A program made the translations under genes and the position numbers. 64,000 nucleotides of DNA from Chryseobacterium ureilyticum. GTDB taxonomy: Bacteria; Bacteroidota; Bacteroidia; Flavobacteriales; Weeksellaceae. Shown here piece after piece: positions 54,534 through 61,681 of this stretch. The stretch spans positions 372,001 to 436,000 of the forward strand of contig NZ_FTOL01000004.1 in NCBI RefSeq assembly GCF_900156735.1. Reading direction: 5' to 3'. A model generated the notes under the pieces. That model searched no databases. It was not told the DNA's origin and saw only the letters and a program-made list of their open reading frames with translations. How positions within the stretch are numbered: the first letter of the stretch is position 1; every line of letters starts with the position of its first letter.

Positions 54534-54541
54534 TATTTTTG
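54534..54541 (+). promoter_or_regulatory. Promoter -7 element for mscL
   Basis: TATTTTTG, exact match, 30 bases before the ATG. Confidence 0.6.
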
Positions 54542-54571
54542 TGTTTATACTAATTAAAAAAAATATAAATT

Positions 54572-54952
54572 ATGGGATTTGTTAAAGAATTTAAAGAATT
54601 TGCCTTTAAAGGAAATGTTCTCGATCTAGCTGTCGGTGTAATCATTGGAGCAGCTTTTGGTAAAATTGTTTCGTCTTTGGTTGAAGATGTAATTACTCCT
54701 TTGATCTTAAATCCGGCACTAAAAGCGGCTGGAGCAGAAAACATCGCTAAACTTTCATGGAATGGTGTTGCTTATGGAAACTTCCTTTCTGCAGTGATTA
54801 GCTTCCTGTGTATTGCTATGGTTCTTTTCTTTATTATTAAAGGAGCTAATAAGGTCAACAAAAAAGAGGCTCCGGCTCCTGCTGGACCTACAGATGATCA
54901 GAAGCTATTAGCAGAGATCAGAGACTTATTGAAAAGCAAAAACAATATATAA
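54572..54952 (+). CDS. mscL: Large-conductance mechanosensitive channel
   Basis: A 126-residue inner-membrane channel that opens under high membrane tension during osmotic downshift. It has the typical start MGFVKEFKEFAFKGNVLDLAVGVIIGAAFGKIVSSLVEDVITPLI (N-terminal amphipathic helix and first membrane helix). The second membrane helix is SAVISFLCIAMVLFFIIKGANKV, and a cytoplasmic bundle helix (DQKLLAEIRDLLKSK) closes the protein. The length is normal. Single gene with promoter and terminator. Confidence 0.97.
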   Translation: MGFVKEFKEFAFKGNVLDLAVGVIIGAAFGKIVSSLVEDVITPLILNPALKAAGAENIAKLSWNGVAYGNFLSAVISFLCIAMVLFFIIKGANKVNKKEAPAPAGPTDDQKLLAEIRDLLKSKNNI

Positions 54953-54977
54953 TCTGCAAGTCAAAAGTTTAAAATAC

Positions 54978-55012
54978 AAAAGCACCTTTCAATGAAGGTG
55001 CTTTTACTTTTT
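54978..55012 (+). terminator. Terminator after mscL
   Basis: Perfect 11-bp stem AAAAGCACCTT/AAGGTGCTTTT (54978-54988, 54995-55005) with a TTTTT tail. It may also serve the convergent dehydrogenase gene. Confidence 0.88.
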
Positions 55013-55028
55013 ATATCTATTGTTCCAA

Positions 55029-55988
55029 TTATTGGATCTGTAAAATACTTGAAATCTGATCAGCCAAAGACAATCCTATTCTGTCCTGAGCTTCAAGCGT
55101 AGAAGCTCCCGTGTGTGGCGTCAGAGATATTTTTGAGTGATTAAGAATTTCTTTAGATGGAGTTGGTTCATTAATGAAAACATCCAATCCAGCAAATTTC
55201 ACTTTACCTGAATCTAAAGCTTCAATCAAAGCAGCTTCATCGATTACTCCTCCTCTAGAACAGTTTACGATTGCTACTCCATTCTTCATCATTTCAAACT
55301 CATTTTTCCCAATCATGTACCCATCTTTCTGAGCAGGAACGTGAAGGGTAATGAAATCCGAATGTTTTAAAACATCCTGTAATGATTCAGTTTCTATATC
55401 TACATTAATAAACTGATTATTGTAGAATTTCACTTTAATACTCGCTCTCCCTACATTGTTATCAGCAGCTACAACTCTCATCCCAAGACCTAGCGCTATT
55501 CTTGCCACTTCCTGTCCTATTCTTCCCATACCGATAATCCCGATGGTCTTTCCTCTCAATTCAATCCCAGCAGCATAGGCTTTTTTAAGTCCTGCAAATT
55601 CTGTATCTCCTACTAAAGGCATTTTTCTGTTGGAGTCCTGAAGAAATCTCGCTCCCGAAAACAAGTGCGCAAAAACAAGCTCAGCTACAGACTCTGAAGA
55701 AGCAGCCGGAGTATTAATCACATGAATTCCTTTTTCTCTTGCATAATCTACATCAATATTATCCATTCCTACACCGCCTCTTCCGATGATCTCGATGGAA
55801 GGGCAATTGTCAATAATATCTTTCCTTACCTGTGTAGCACTTCTTACCAATAAAGTACGAATCTTGTGCTCGTTAATATAATCTACCAAAAACTCCTGCG
55901 GAACTTTTGTAGTAATAACCTCGAATCCCTTTTCTGTTAATGCATCAATTCCAGATTGATCCAGGCCGTCGTTTGCTAAAACTTTCAT
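55029..55988 (-). CDS. serA: D-3-phosphoglycerate dehydrogenase (D-2-hydroxyacid dehydrogenase family)
   Basis: A 319-residue NAD-dependent dehydrogenase, the short form without an ACT domain. It has the NAD-binding GKTIGIIGMGRIGQEVARIALG, the catalytic Arg in VNCSRGGVIDEAALIEAL, the Glu in LDVFINEP and the His in LTPHTGAST. The start MKVLANDGLDQSGIDAL and IIGRGGVGMDNIDV are typical of serine-pathway enzymes. Serine synthesis is therefore likely, although related hydroxyacid dehydrogenases cannot be fully excluded. It follows the HAD-like gene by 84 bases, a gap filled by a long inverted repeat. Confidence 0.88.
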   Translation of the reverse strand: MKVLANDGLDQSGIDALTEKGFEVITTKVPQEFLVDYINEHKIRTLLVRSATQVRKDIIDNCPSIEIIGRGGVGMDNIDVDYAREKGIHVINTPAASSESVAELVFAHLFSGARFLQDSNRKMPLVGDTEFAGLKKAYAAGIELRGKTIGIIGMGRIGQEVARIALGLGMRVVAADNNVGRASIKVKFYNNQFINVDIETESLQDVLKHSDFITLHVPAQKDGYMIGKNEFEMMKNGVAIVNCSRGGVIDEAALIEALDSGKVKFAGLDVFINEPTPSKEILNHSKISLTPHTGASTLEAQDRIGLSLADQISSILQIQ

Positions 55989-56012
55989 AAATGCTACTAT
56001 ATTTAAAAATTG

Positions 56013-56060
56013 AAAGATTTAAAAATTAAAGGATAAGCTCCATTCAATTTTTAAATCTTT
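56013..56060 (-). repeat. 15-bp inverted repeat between the HAD gene and serA
   Basis: AAAGATTTAAAAATT (56013-56027) and AATTTTTAAATCTTT (56046-56060) are perfect complements with an 18-base loop. Text of this type (GAAAGATTTAAAAATTGAAAG) looks like a dispersed spacer repeat. It may also end the HAD-gene transcript. Confidence 0.55.
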
Positions 56061-56072
56061 AATTATATTTTT

Positions 56073-56483
56073 TTATTCTTCGTCCTCTTTGAAAACTTCG
56101 ATAGTCACTTGCTTTTCTACCAGGTCTGTAAACTTACCTTTATACCTTGTAGCTCTTACCAAGTGGTTGTCTATCCAGTGATAATTTCCACCTCTCGGCT
56201 TTCCGCAAAGTACACTGTGGTATTTAAAACCATGTTTATCTAACCAATCTATAGTGATTTGCTTCAGGTTTTCGGTTCTTGAAGTGAAAAAACAAATCTG
56301 ATGTCCTTCATCATACCATCTGTTGATTGTTTCCAATGCATCTGGGAAAGGTTCACAGGTAACCATTCTTTCGGGTTCTTCATTGGGAACATCATCTGTA
56401 ATGGTTCCGTCTATATCGATTAGGTAATTTTTAACTCCATCCTTTAGAATAGGACTGATGTGTTCTATGTATTCTAATTCCAT
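56073..56483 (-). CDS. HAD-like phosphatase family protein
   Basis: A 136-residue small HAD-fold protein. The nucleophile motif is YLIDIDGTITDDVP (DxDGT), motif II is CFFTSRTENLK (TSR), and WIDNHLV supplies the motif IV acidic end. Related proteins are often labelled phosphoheptose isomerase, but nothing here supports that: no SIS domain is present. The substrate is unknown; small sugar or polyol phosphates are likely for the fold. It has a TAACTTTG promoter 18 bases upstream and lies before serA. Confidence 0.8.
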   Translation of the reverse strand: MELEYIEHISPILKDGVKNYLIDIDGTITDDVPNEEPERMVTCEPFPDALETINRWYDEGHQICFFTSRTENLKQITIDWLDKHGFKYHSVLCGKPRGGNYHWIDNHLVRATRYKGKFTDLVEKQVTIEVFKEDEE

Positions 56484-56500
56484 CGTTAAAATTTGAGTAA

Positions 56501-56508
56501 CAAAGTTA
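56501..56508 (-). promoter_or_regulatory. Promoter -7 element for the HAD-like gene
   Basis: TAACTTTG on the minus strand, exact match, 18 bases before the ATG. The rest of the 296-base gap to idi is AT-rich without a convincing gene. Confidence 0.65.
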
Positions 56509-56766
56509 CATTTTTTACAACTAAAAGGGATATTAAACTTCGTTTATGTTAAAAATTTACTATAAAAATCATTATTTGATAAATAATATTAATAATTTAT
56601 TCACTGTTTCACCAGTTATGATTAAAATTTTTCACTCAGAAGATTTGAAAAACGAAAAGAACTGAACTTTACCTTCATATCATGCGCAATTTCTCTTTTA
56701 TCCCTCTATAAGATTCTAAAAAGTATGATGTTTATCGAAAAATTTCCAAAATACATTTATTACGCT

Positions 56767-56774
56767 TACATTTG
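56767..56774 (+). promoter_or_regulatory. Promoter -7 element for idi
   Basis: TACATTTG, exact match, with a TTTC 20 bases upstream (3 of 4 to the -33 element). The ATG begins only five bases later. Confidence 0.7.
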
Positions 56775-56779
56775 TAGAA

Positions 56780-57289
56780 ATGGAAGAATTTGTAGTTTTA
56801 GTAAATCCTGAGGATGAAGTTTTGGGTTTAATGGAGAAACAGCAGGCTCACGTTAATGGCTTATTACACCGTGCTTTTTCTGTATTTCTATTTAACAGTA
56901 AAGGTGAAATGCTTCTTCAAAAAAGAGCTTCGGGGAAATATCATTCTCCTAACCAATGGACTAATGCAGTATGCTCACATCCCAGAAACGGGGAAACTTA
57001 TTTAGCAGGTGCCAAGCGCAGGCTGAAAGAAGAACTGGGGATAGAAGCAGAACTTTCGGAAAAATTTAATTTTATTTACAAGGCAGATGTTGGCGGAGGA
57101 CTTTGGGAACATGAGCTAGACTATGTTTTTATCGGAAACCATGAATCTGATTTTAATCTGAATAAAGAAGAAGTGGAAGAAGTACGATTCATTTCTCCTA
57201 AAGATCTGGATAAAGAGATCTCTGAAAATCCGGAAAACTTTACGGAATGGTTCAAGATTATCCTTGAAGAATATAAACACCATTTTTAA
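56780..57289 (+). CDS. idi: Isopentenyl-diphosphate delta-isomerase (type I)
   Basis: Interconverts IPP and DMAPP for isoprenoid synthesis, including menaquinone and carotenoids. The 169-residue Nudix-fold enzyme has the metal and catalytic Cys region WTNAVCSHPRNGET, the Nudix-like LAGAKRRLKEELGIEAE, and the second catalytic Glu in GGLWEHELDYVFIG. The N-terminus EEFVVLVNPEDEVLGLMEKQQAH is typical. The next gene starts within the stop codon, so the two are translationally coupled. The 5' leader is at most a few bases. Confidence 0.95.
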   Translation: MEEFVVLVNPEDEVLGLMEKQQAHVNGLLHRAFSVFLFNSKGEMLLQKRASGKYHSPNQWTNAVCSHPRNGETYLAGAKRRLKEELGIEAELSEKFNFIYKADVGGGLWEHELDYVFIGNHESDFNLNKEEVEEVRFISPKDLDKEISENPENFTEWFKIILEEYKHHF

Positions 57290-57291
57290 TG

Positions 57292-57762
57292 ATGAAAAAA
57301 ATACTGCTATTTTCTGCTATTGTATCAGGAAGTCTGTTTTTTGCTCAGAAAGCAACTACTTATGACGCTCCTAACTACTCTATCAATGTACCTGAAGGTT
57401 GGAGATCTACCAACGACAGTGATATTATCAATATTTTTCCTACCAATGAAATCGGAGCTATTACTATTTCCGAATATCATGATCTGAACCTTCCCAAAAC
57501 TGAAACGAAGAAGTTCATTCTTGCTCTTTATCACTCAGATGATGCGGAAAGTAAAGTGAAGGAAAATAAAGGCAAAAAAGGATACACAGAATATTATTAT
57601 GAATATTTTGATCCAAAAGAAAAACTTTTCTGGATTACAAAAACTTTTCAAAAAGATAAGGATTTGTATCTGGTCACGATTAATTGTGGTCAGAAATTCT
57701 GGAACGGAAACTATATGACCCTATTCAATGAGACTTTCAACAGTTTTAAAATAAAGAAATAA
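57292..57762 (+). CDS. Hypothetical secreted protein, 156 residues
   Basis: A signal peptide (MKKILLFSAIVSGSLFFAQ) precedes a domain that opens DAPNYSINVPEGWRSTNDSDIINIFPTNEIGAITIS, a pattern seen in PsbP-like or DUF1795-type proteins (a -Y-x-V-x-x-P-x-x-W- opening, later FWITKTFQKDKDLYLVTINC). The function is unknown; these small alpha/beta domains are usually periplasmic. It overlaps the idi stop codon by one base if the ATG at 57289 is used; I prefer the second ATG at 57292. gcvT follows after 9 bases, so idi, this gene and gcvT are one operon. Confidence 0.8.
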   Translation: MKKILLFSAIVSGSLFFAQKATTYDAPNYSINVPEGWRSTNDSDIINIFPTNEIGAITISEYHDLNLPKTETKKFILALYHSDDAESKVKENKGKKGYTEYYYEYFDPKEKLFWITKTFQKDKDLYLVTINCGQKFWNGNYMTLFNETFNSFKIKK

Positions 57763-57771
57763 GAATTAAAT

Positions 57772-58848
57772 ATGAAGAAAACAGCTTTGTACGACAAACA
57801 TGTTTCCCTGGGAGCTAAGATCGTACCTTTCGCAGGTTTTGAAATGCCTGTACAATATTCAGGAGTAACTGAAGAGCATTTTGCAGTAAGAGAAAAAGCG
57901 GGATTGTTTGATGTTTCCCACATGGGACAGTTTTTCATCGAAGGTCCGGGATCTAAAGACCTTTTACAGTTGGTAACAACCAATAACGTAGATACTCTTG
58001 AAAACGGAAAAGCTCAATATTCATGTCTGCCTAATGAAAATGGAGGAATTGTGGATGATCTTATCGTTTACAAAATGGAAGACGACAAGTATTTTGTAGT
58101 GGTAAACGCTTCTAATATCGACAAAGACTGGAATCATATTTCAAAATATAACACATTCGGTGCTACAATGACCAATGCTTCTGATGATATGTCATTACTA
58201 GCTGTTCAGGGTCCTAAGGCAACTGAAATTCTTCAAAAGCTTACTGAGGTAAACCTTTCTGAGATTCCTTACTATCACTTCACTGTAGGAAGCGTTGCAG
58301 GTGTAAATGATGTGATCATTTCTAACACGGGATATACTGGAAGCGGTGGTTTTGAAATCTATTTCAAGAACGAAAGCGCAGAAAAACTTTGGGATGAAAT
58401 AATGAAAGCGGGTGAGTCTGAAGGAATTGTTCCTTGTGGATTAGCAGCAAGAGATACTTTAAGACTAGAAAAAGGATTCTGTCTTTATGGAAATGACATC
58501 GATGATACAACTTCTCCAATTGAAGCTGGATTAGGATGGATCACGAAATTTGATAAAGATTTTGTTTCTAAAGATACTTTCGCTAAGCAAAAAGAAGAAG
58601 GTGTTACAAGAAAATTGGTAGCTTTTGAATTGACAGATAAAGGAGTTCCAAGACACGACTACCCTGTGGTAGACGCTGAAGGAAACGTAATCGGAAAAGT
58701 AACTTCCGGAACTCAGTCTCCAATGAAAAAGATCGGTTTAGGTCTTGCTTATGTAGACAAGCCTTACTTCAAATTAGGTTCAGAGATCTTCATTCAGGTA
58801 AGAAACAAGAACATTCCTGCAAAAGTAGTGAAAGCTCCTTTTGTATAA
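57772..58848 (+). CDS. gcvT: Glycine cleavage system T protein (aminomethyltransferase)
   Basis: Transfers the methylene group from the H-protein-bound glycine intermediate to tetrahydrofolate and releases ammonia. The 358-residue length is normal. The start KTALYDKHVSLGAKIVPFAGFEMPVQY, the catalytic-Asp region GLFDVSHMGQFFIEGP, NTGYTGSGGFEIYF, and GLAARDTLRLEKGFCLYGNDI are all diagnostic. The C-terminal barrel has VIGKVTSGTQSPMKKIGLGLAYV. The other glycine cleavage genes are not in the window. Two hairpins follow. Confidence 0.97.
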   Translation: MKKTALYDKHVSLGAKIVPFAGFEMPVQYSGVTEEHFAVREKAGLFDVSHMGQFFIEGPGSKDLLQLVTTNNVDTLENGKAQYSCLPNENGGIVDDLIVYKMEDDKYFVVVNASNIDKDWNHISKYNTFGATMTNASDDMSLLAVQGPKATEILQKLTEVNLSEIPYYHFTVGSVAGVNDVIISNTGYTGSGGFEIYFKNESAEKLWDEIMKAGESEGIVPCGLAARDTLRLEKGFCLYGNDIDDTTSPIEAGLGWITKFDKDFVSKDTFAKQKEEGVTRKLVAFELTDKGVPRHDYPVVDAEGNVIGKVTSGTQSPMKKIGLGLAYVDKPYFKLGSEIFIQVRNKNIPAKVVKAPFV

Positions 58849-58868
58849 TTGTTCTCAATATAATACAG

Positions 58869-58905
58869 AAAAAGAGACTGTCTTCGGATAGTCTCTTTTC
58901 TTTTA
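58869..58905 (+). terminator. Terminator of gcvT
   Basis: AAAAGAGACT/AGTCTCTTTT stem (58870-58879, 58890-58899) capped by a CTTCGG-type tetraloop and followed by CTTTT, about 20 bases after the stop. The left side AAAAAGAGACTGT recurs at 58918-58930 in the next hairpin. Confidence 0.9.
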
Positions 58906-58914
58906 ATACAATTT

Positions 58915-58950
58915 CAAAAAAAGAGACTGTAAAATTATTTACAATCTCTG
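58915..58950 (-). terminator. Terminator of the second peptide gene
   Basis: Minus strand AGAGATTGTAAA, ATAA loop, TTTACAGTCTCT (one G-T pair), then a run of seven T. It lies directly after the peptide stop. Confidence 0.85.
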
Positions 58951-58955
58951 AATTC

Positions 58956-59144
58956 TTATCTGCAGTAACAGCAAAGTGATCGGTCCGGTGTACACATGTC
59001 TCCTATTCCCGGATGATTTGAAACTACACCTCCTGCTTCACCACAAAGTGTAAAACAATTAGGAACAATAACTTTTCCACTACCTTTAATTTCTTTTAAC
59101 GATGATCTGTTAAGATTCTTTGTTTTTAAAAAGCTTTTTGTCAT
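58956..59144 (-). CDS. Second cysteine-rich bacteriocin-like (RiPP-type) precursor peptide
   Basis: A 62-residue peptide. The leader MTKSFLKTKNLNRSSLKEIK ends in G-S-G (21-23) and matches the peptide at 2321-2491 in the pattern L-(S/N)-R-x-x-L-K-x3-G-S-G. The core has six cysteines (30, 34, 51, 58, 59, 61) and many glycines, and ends CCYCR. It is again a single-gene unit with a terminator and no modification, export or immunity gene beside it. Cleavage after the GSG and disulfide or metal bonding of the core are inferred. The core sequences of the two peptides are otherwise different, which suits diversified natural-product or signalling peptides. Confidence 0.72.
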   Translation of the reverse strand: MTKSFLKTKNLNRSSLKEIKGSGKVIVPNCFTLCGEAGGVVSNHPGIGDMCTPDRSLCCYCR

Positions 59145-59225
59145 GATTTTTTATTTTTAGTAATTATAAATTTAAGTATTTAATAATTAACTCATTAAAA
59201 ATAAATCACAAATTATAGATAAAGC

Positions 59226-59573
59226 TTAATTCGTTGGAAGATGTTGAAAACAATAATCATTTCCGATACGGGTATAATGTTTACATCTCGTTCCTGCTTT
59301 TGTTGTTCCCAAGCATTGATTTCCTTTATCAGTTCCATTTACTTTTTTAGGAACGGAAACAAATCCGTAAGCAGATGATTGTGAAATCGGATTACAGATT
59401 TTACAGGGCTGAAGTCCCATTTCCAATGCTTTTCGTAAAGGAAGGCTGGAAGATACATTTTTTACCATTCTGCATGATGATCCATGAAACTTTGCACCTG
59501 AGGGTGTCTTATAAACAGTTTGCCCTTTTACGTTTAAGGCAAGACAAAGTAATATGGATATCAAATATTTCAT
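59226..59573 (-). CDS. Secreted DUF5763-type protein with two small cysteine modules
   Basis: A 115-residue protein with a signal peptide (MKYLISILLCLALNVKGQ). The first module, VYKTPSGAKFHGSSCRMVKNVSS and MGLQPCKICNP, resembles the Ada-type metal-binding fold with C-x(n)-C-x2-C. The second, QCLGTTKAGTRCKHYTRIGNDYCFQHLP, is the C-x-G-x-T-x-x-G-x-x-C...C-x-x-H motif of DUF5763, a likely zinc site. No activity is known. It overlaps the arsenate-reductase-like gene by four bases (ATGA), so the two are translationally coupled. Confidence 0.82.
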   Translation of the reverse strand: MKYLISILLCLALNVKGQTVYKTPSGAKFHGSSCRMVKNVSSSLPLRKALEMGLQPCKICNPISQSSAYGFVSVPKKVNGTDKGNQCLGTTKAGTRCKHYTRIGNDYCFQHLPTN

Positions 59574-59926
59574 TCATTCACTCCGAAGAATTTTTTTAAA
59601 GCTTCTACATTTGTTTTATCATTTCCAACAAAGATCTCTTTATCTGTCATAAAAACAGGGCGCTTTAAGAATGTATAATGATCTAAAATTAATTCTTTGA
59701 AATCTTTTTCTCCTAGAGATTTCACATCCAGTCCTCTTAACTTGATCTGAGTAGATTTTCTGCTGAACAAAGCATCATATGACTTTGCCAGTTGATGCAT
59801 TTCTTCTAATTCTTCTTTGGTGATTGGCTGTTTTTTAATCTCCCGAAGTTCCCAGTCTGTAAGATCAAACTGTGCTAAAATTTTTCTACAGGTATCGCAT
59901 GTGTTAAGGTAAAATACTTTCTTCAT
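59570..59926 (-). CDS. ArsC/Spx-family thioredoxin-fold protein
   Basis: A 118-residue protein of the arsenate reductase/Spx superfamily. The N-terminal FYLNTCDTCRKILAQF has the C-x-x-C active-site position, and IKLRGLDVKSLGEKDFKELILDHYTFLKRPVF keeps the hydrophobic and Arg-Pro pattern of the family. True ArsC uses a single N-terminal cysteine; the CDTC pair and lack of ars genes suggest a redox role of unknown substrate. A TACTTTTG promoter lies 55 bases upstream. The following secreted DUF5763 gene overlaps it. Confidence 0.85.
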   Translation of the reverse strand: MKKVFYLNTCDTCRKILAQFDLTDWELREIKKQPITKEELEEMHQLAKSYDALFSRKSTQIKLRGLDVKSLGEKDFKELILDHYTFLKRPVFMTDKEIFVGNDKTNVEALKKFFGVNE

Positions 59927-59980
59927 TATTATTTTTAATCGGTTTTTGTTAAAATTCTACTTCATTTTCTTTTCGTGTTT

Positions 59981-59988
59981 CAAAAGTA
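59981..59988 (-). promoter_or_regulatory. Promoter -7 element for the ArsC-like gene
   Basis: TACTTTTG on the minus strand, exact TAnnTTTG match, about 55 bases before the ATG. Confidence 0.55.
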
Positions 59989-60044
59989 GGATTTAATCTA
60001 AAACTTTGGAAATTATTGAATAACTTTATTAAAATTTTAAAAAG

Positions 60045-60512
60045 ATGCAGAACAAACCTATTACTTTTCAATTCATTTCAGAGCCATCAGATGTAAACTA
60101 CGGAGGGAATGTACATGGAGGAAGTGTAATGAAATGGATCGATCAGGCAGGCTATGCTTGTGCAACAACGTGGAGCGGAAATTATTCTGTAACCGTATAT
60201 GTAGGAGGAATCCGTTTCTATGACCCCATCAAAATTGGCGAAGTGGTAAAAGTAGATGCACAGGTAATCTTTACCGGAACTTCAAGTATGCATATTTCCA
60301 TTAATGTGTTTTCAAGAAACCTGAAGCAGCCTACCTTTGATAAAAAAACGCACTGCATCATTGTTTTCGTTGCTGTGGATGAAAATGGTAAAAAGCTTCC
60401 GGTACCCAAATGGATTCCCGAAACACCAGAAGAAAAACAGCAAGAACAGTATGCCAAACGCCTGATGGAGCTGAGAACTCAGATTGAGGATGAAATGAAA
60501 CCTTTTTTGTAG
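60045..60512 (+). CDS. Acyl-CoA thioesterase, YciA-like hotdog family
   Basis: A 155-residue hotdog thioesterase. The signature GGNVHGGSVMKWIDQAGYACATTW gives the helix with the conserved Asp, and VGGIRFYDPIKIGEVVKVDAQVIFTGTSSMHISINVF the long strand pair of YciA/BACH proteins. It hydrolyses a broad range of acyl-CoAs in known members. Single gene; no strict promoter is seen in the upstream 118 bases, though AAAACTTTGG near 60000 is close. Confidence 0.92.
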   Translation: MQNKPITFQFISEPSDVNYGGNVHGGSVMKWIDQAGYACATTWSGNYSVTVYVGGIRFYDPIKIGEVVKVDAQVIFTGTSSMHISINVFSRNLKQPTFDKKTHCIIVFVAVDENGKKLPVPKWIPETPEEKQQEQYAKRLMELRTQIEDEMKPFL

Positions 60513-60657
60513 AAGTGTAATGTTGGAGTGTTTTATAATTTGAGAGTAAAAGTGTTTGATGAGTAGGTATAAGATATATAACCTGGAACTAATATTAAAA
60601 AGGCGGGTTATTTTTACTTCATATTAAAATGTAATTAAATCACAATCAAATCATTAT

Positions 60658-61497
60658 ATGAAAAACATATCCGCCATTACAGCAGTCTTATTAGTAACTT
60701 TTCTTCAGGCTCAAACCCATAGATTCATTTATGAATTACAATACAAAATGGATTCTACTGAAACAGGGCATCAGAAGCTGAACATGATATTGGATATCAC
60801 CCCGAAAGAAGTTAAATTTTATGGAAAAGATCTTGCTACCACGGATTCACTGAATAAAAAATTCGGGATGAATTCCAGCTATACGGATATGACCGGACAA
60901 GTTGTGAAAAGGAAAATTAATTCTTTTGAGAATGAAAATTTTATCAATATTAAAAACGGATATTATTCATTCAAAACTGCGGATAAAATCAATTGGAATA
61001 TCTCCAACGAAACTAAAAAGGCTGAAAATTATACTTTACAGAAAGCGATTACTCAATTTGGAGGAAGAAATTGGACAGCATGGTTTTGTAAGGATATTCC
61101 ATTCAACGAAGGACCTTTTAAGCTAAGAGGGCTTCCAGGGTTGATTTTTGAATTATCCGATGACAAGAGAAACTTTATTTATAATCTTGTCAAAAGCCAG
61201 GAACTTCCGGGAATTTTTGCAACAGAAGACTTCCTTGAATCCAATTTCGGAAATAAAGCTATTCCTATTAATGAAAAACAAAAACACAAGCTGATCATGG
61301 AATTTTATAACGATCCTTTTGCTTTTGAAAGAAATAATCTGAGCAAAACCAATAATGATCTTAGAATTAATATCAATGGAAAGGAAATTCATAATGTTGA
61401 TGAACTGAATACACAAACTAAAAGCATGCAGGAAGTGATCAGAAAGTACAATAATCCTCTTGAAATAGATAAAGCAATGCGTTATCCTATATATTAA
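60658..61497 (+). CDS. GLPGLI family secreted protein
   Basis: A 279-residue exported protein with a signal peptide ending TFLQAQ. The name-giving motif occurs as FKLRGLPGLIFELSDD, preceded by FGGRNWTAWFCKDIPFNEGPF, which is the conserved core of this Bacteroidota family. Function is unknown. Members often occur as paralogs and sometimes next to TonB-dependent receptors, but not here. The gene directly precedes the fluoride riboswitch unit, which has its own promoter. A weak hairpin (ATAACC...GGTTAT, about 60577-60613) lies upstream. Confidence 0.9.
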   Translation: MKNISAITAVLLVTFLQAQTHRFIYELQYKMDSTETGHQKLNMILDITPKEVKFYGKDLATTDSLNKKFGMNSSYTDMTGQVVKRKINSFENENFINIKNGYYSFKTADKINWNISNETKKAENYTLQKAITQFGGRNWTAWFCKDIPFNEGPFKLRGLPGLIFELSDDKRNFIYNLVKSQELPGIFATEDFLESNFGNKAIPINEKQKHKLIMEFYNDPFAFERNNLSKTNNDLRININGKEIHNVDELNTQTKSMQEVIRKYNNPLEIDKAMRYPIY

Positions 61498-61570
61498 ATC
61501 ATTAGGTTTTGACTAAAGCCAATGTTTTGGTATCAAGATGTTTTATCTTTTATGTTTTATCTTAAATTCT

Positions 61571-61578
61571 TATATTTG
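61571..61578 (+). promoter_or_regulatory. Promoter -7 element for the fluoride riboswitch-clcF unit
   Basis: TATATTTGC, exact match, 14 bases before the first base of the riboswitch aptamer, so the RNA starts just ahead of it. Confidence 0.75.
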
Positions 61579-61591
61579 CAGTATCAAAAAA

Positions 61592-61642
61592 GGAAATGGT
61601 GTTCTTCCTTACCCAACCGCTTTACAAAAGCTGATGACGCCT
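61592..61642 (+). ncRNA. Fluoride riboswitch (crcB motif) aptamer
   Basis: The RNA matches the crcB/fluoride motif closely. GGAAATGGTGTTCTTCC (61592-61608) gives stem GGAA/TTCC. The internal GGTGTT pairs with GACGCC at 61636-61641. The conserved AACCGC (61615-61620) opens a small stem closed by AAAAGC, and CTGATGACGCC (61631-61641) is the invariant 3' side. Known members bind fluoride with magnesium and switch on fluoride exporters. It lies between a promoter and a CLC transporter gene with fluoride-clade motifs, which independently supports the call. Confidence 0.93.
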
Positions 61643-61681
61643 GATTAATAGATTATTAACCTATAACTAATCAGGATTATT
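61640..61681 (+). promoter_or_regulatory. Probable expression platform of the fluoride riboswitch
   Basis: CCTGATTA (61640-61647) and TAATCAGG (61668-61675) form an 8-bp hairpin ending six bases before the ATG. Its first two bases are also the last two of the aptamer's GACGCC helix, so hairpin and aptamer compete. There is no T run, which suggests control of translation start rather than termination. Confidence 0.6.

Noticed and set aside
56073..56483. Phosphoheptose isomerase
   Set aside because: It shows HAD phosphatase motifs (DxDGT, TSR) and lacks a sugar isomerase domain.
56546..56665. 39-codon plus-strand ORF (MLKIYYKNHYLINN...) in the gap before idi
   Set aside because: Very AT-rich codons, no promoter close by and no recognisable motif; such ORFs are expected by chance in this DNA.
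57772..58848. Glycine riboswitch upstream of gcvT
   Set aside because: gcvT begins 9 bases after the previous gene, leaving no room for an aptamer.
58956..59144. Possible defensin or metallothionein-like protein
   Set aside because: Cysteine spacing does not fit either; the leader match with the 2321 peptide fits a precursor peptide better.
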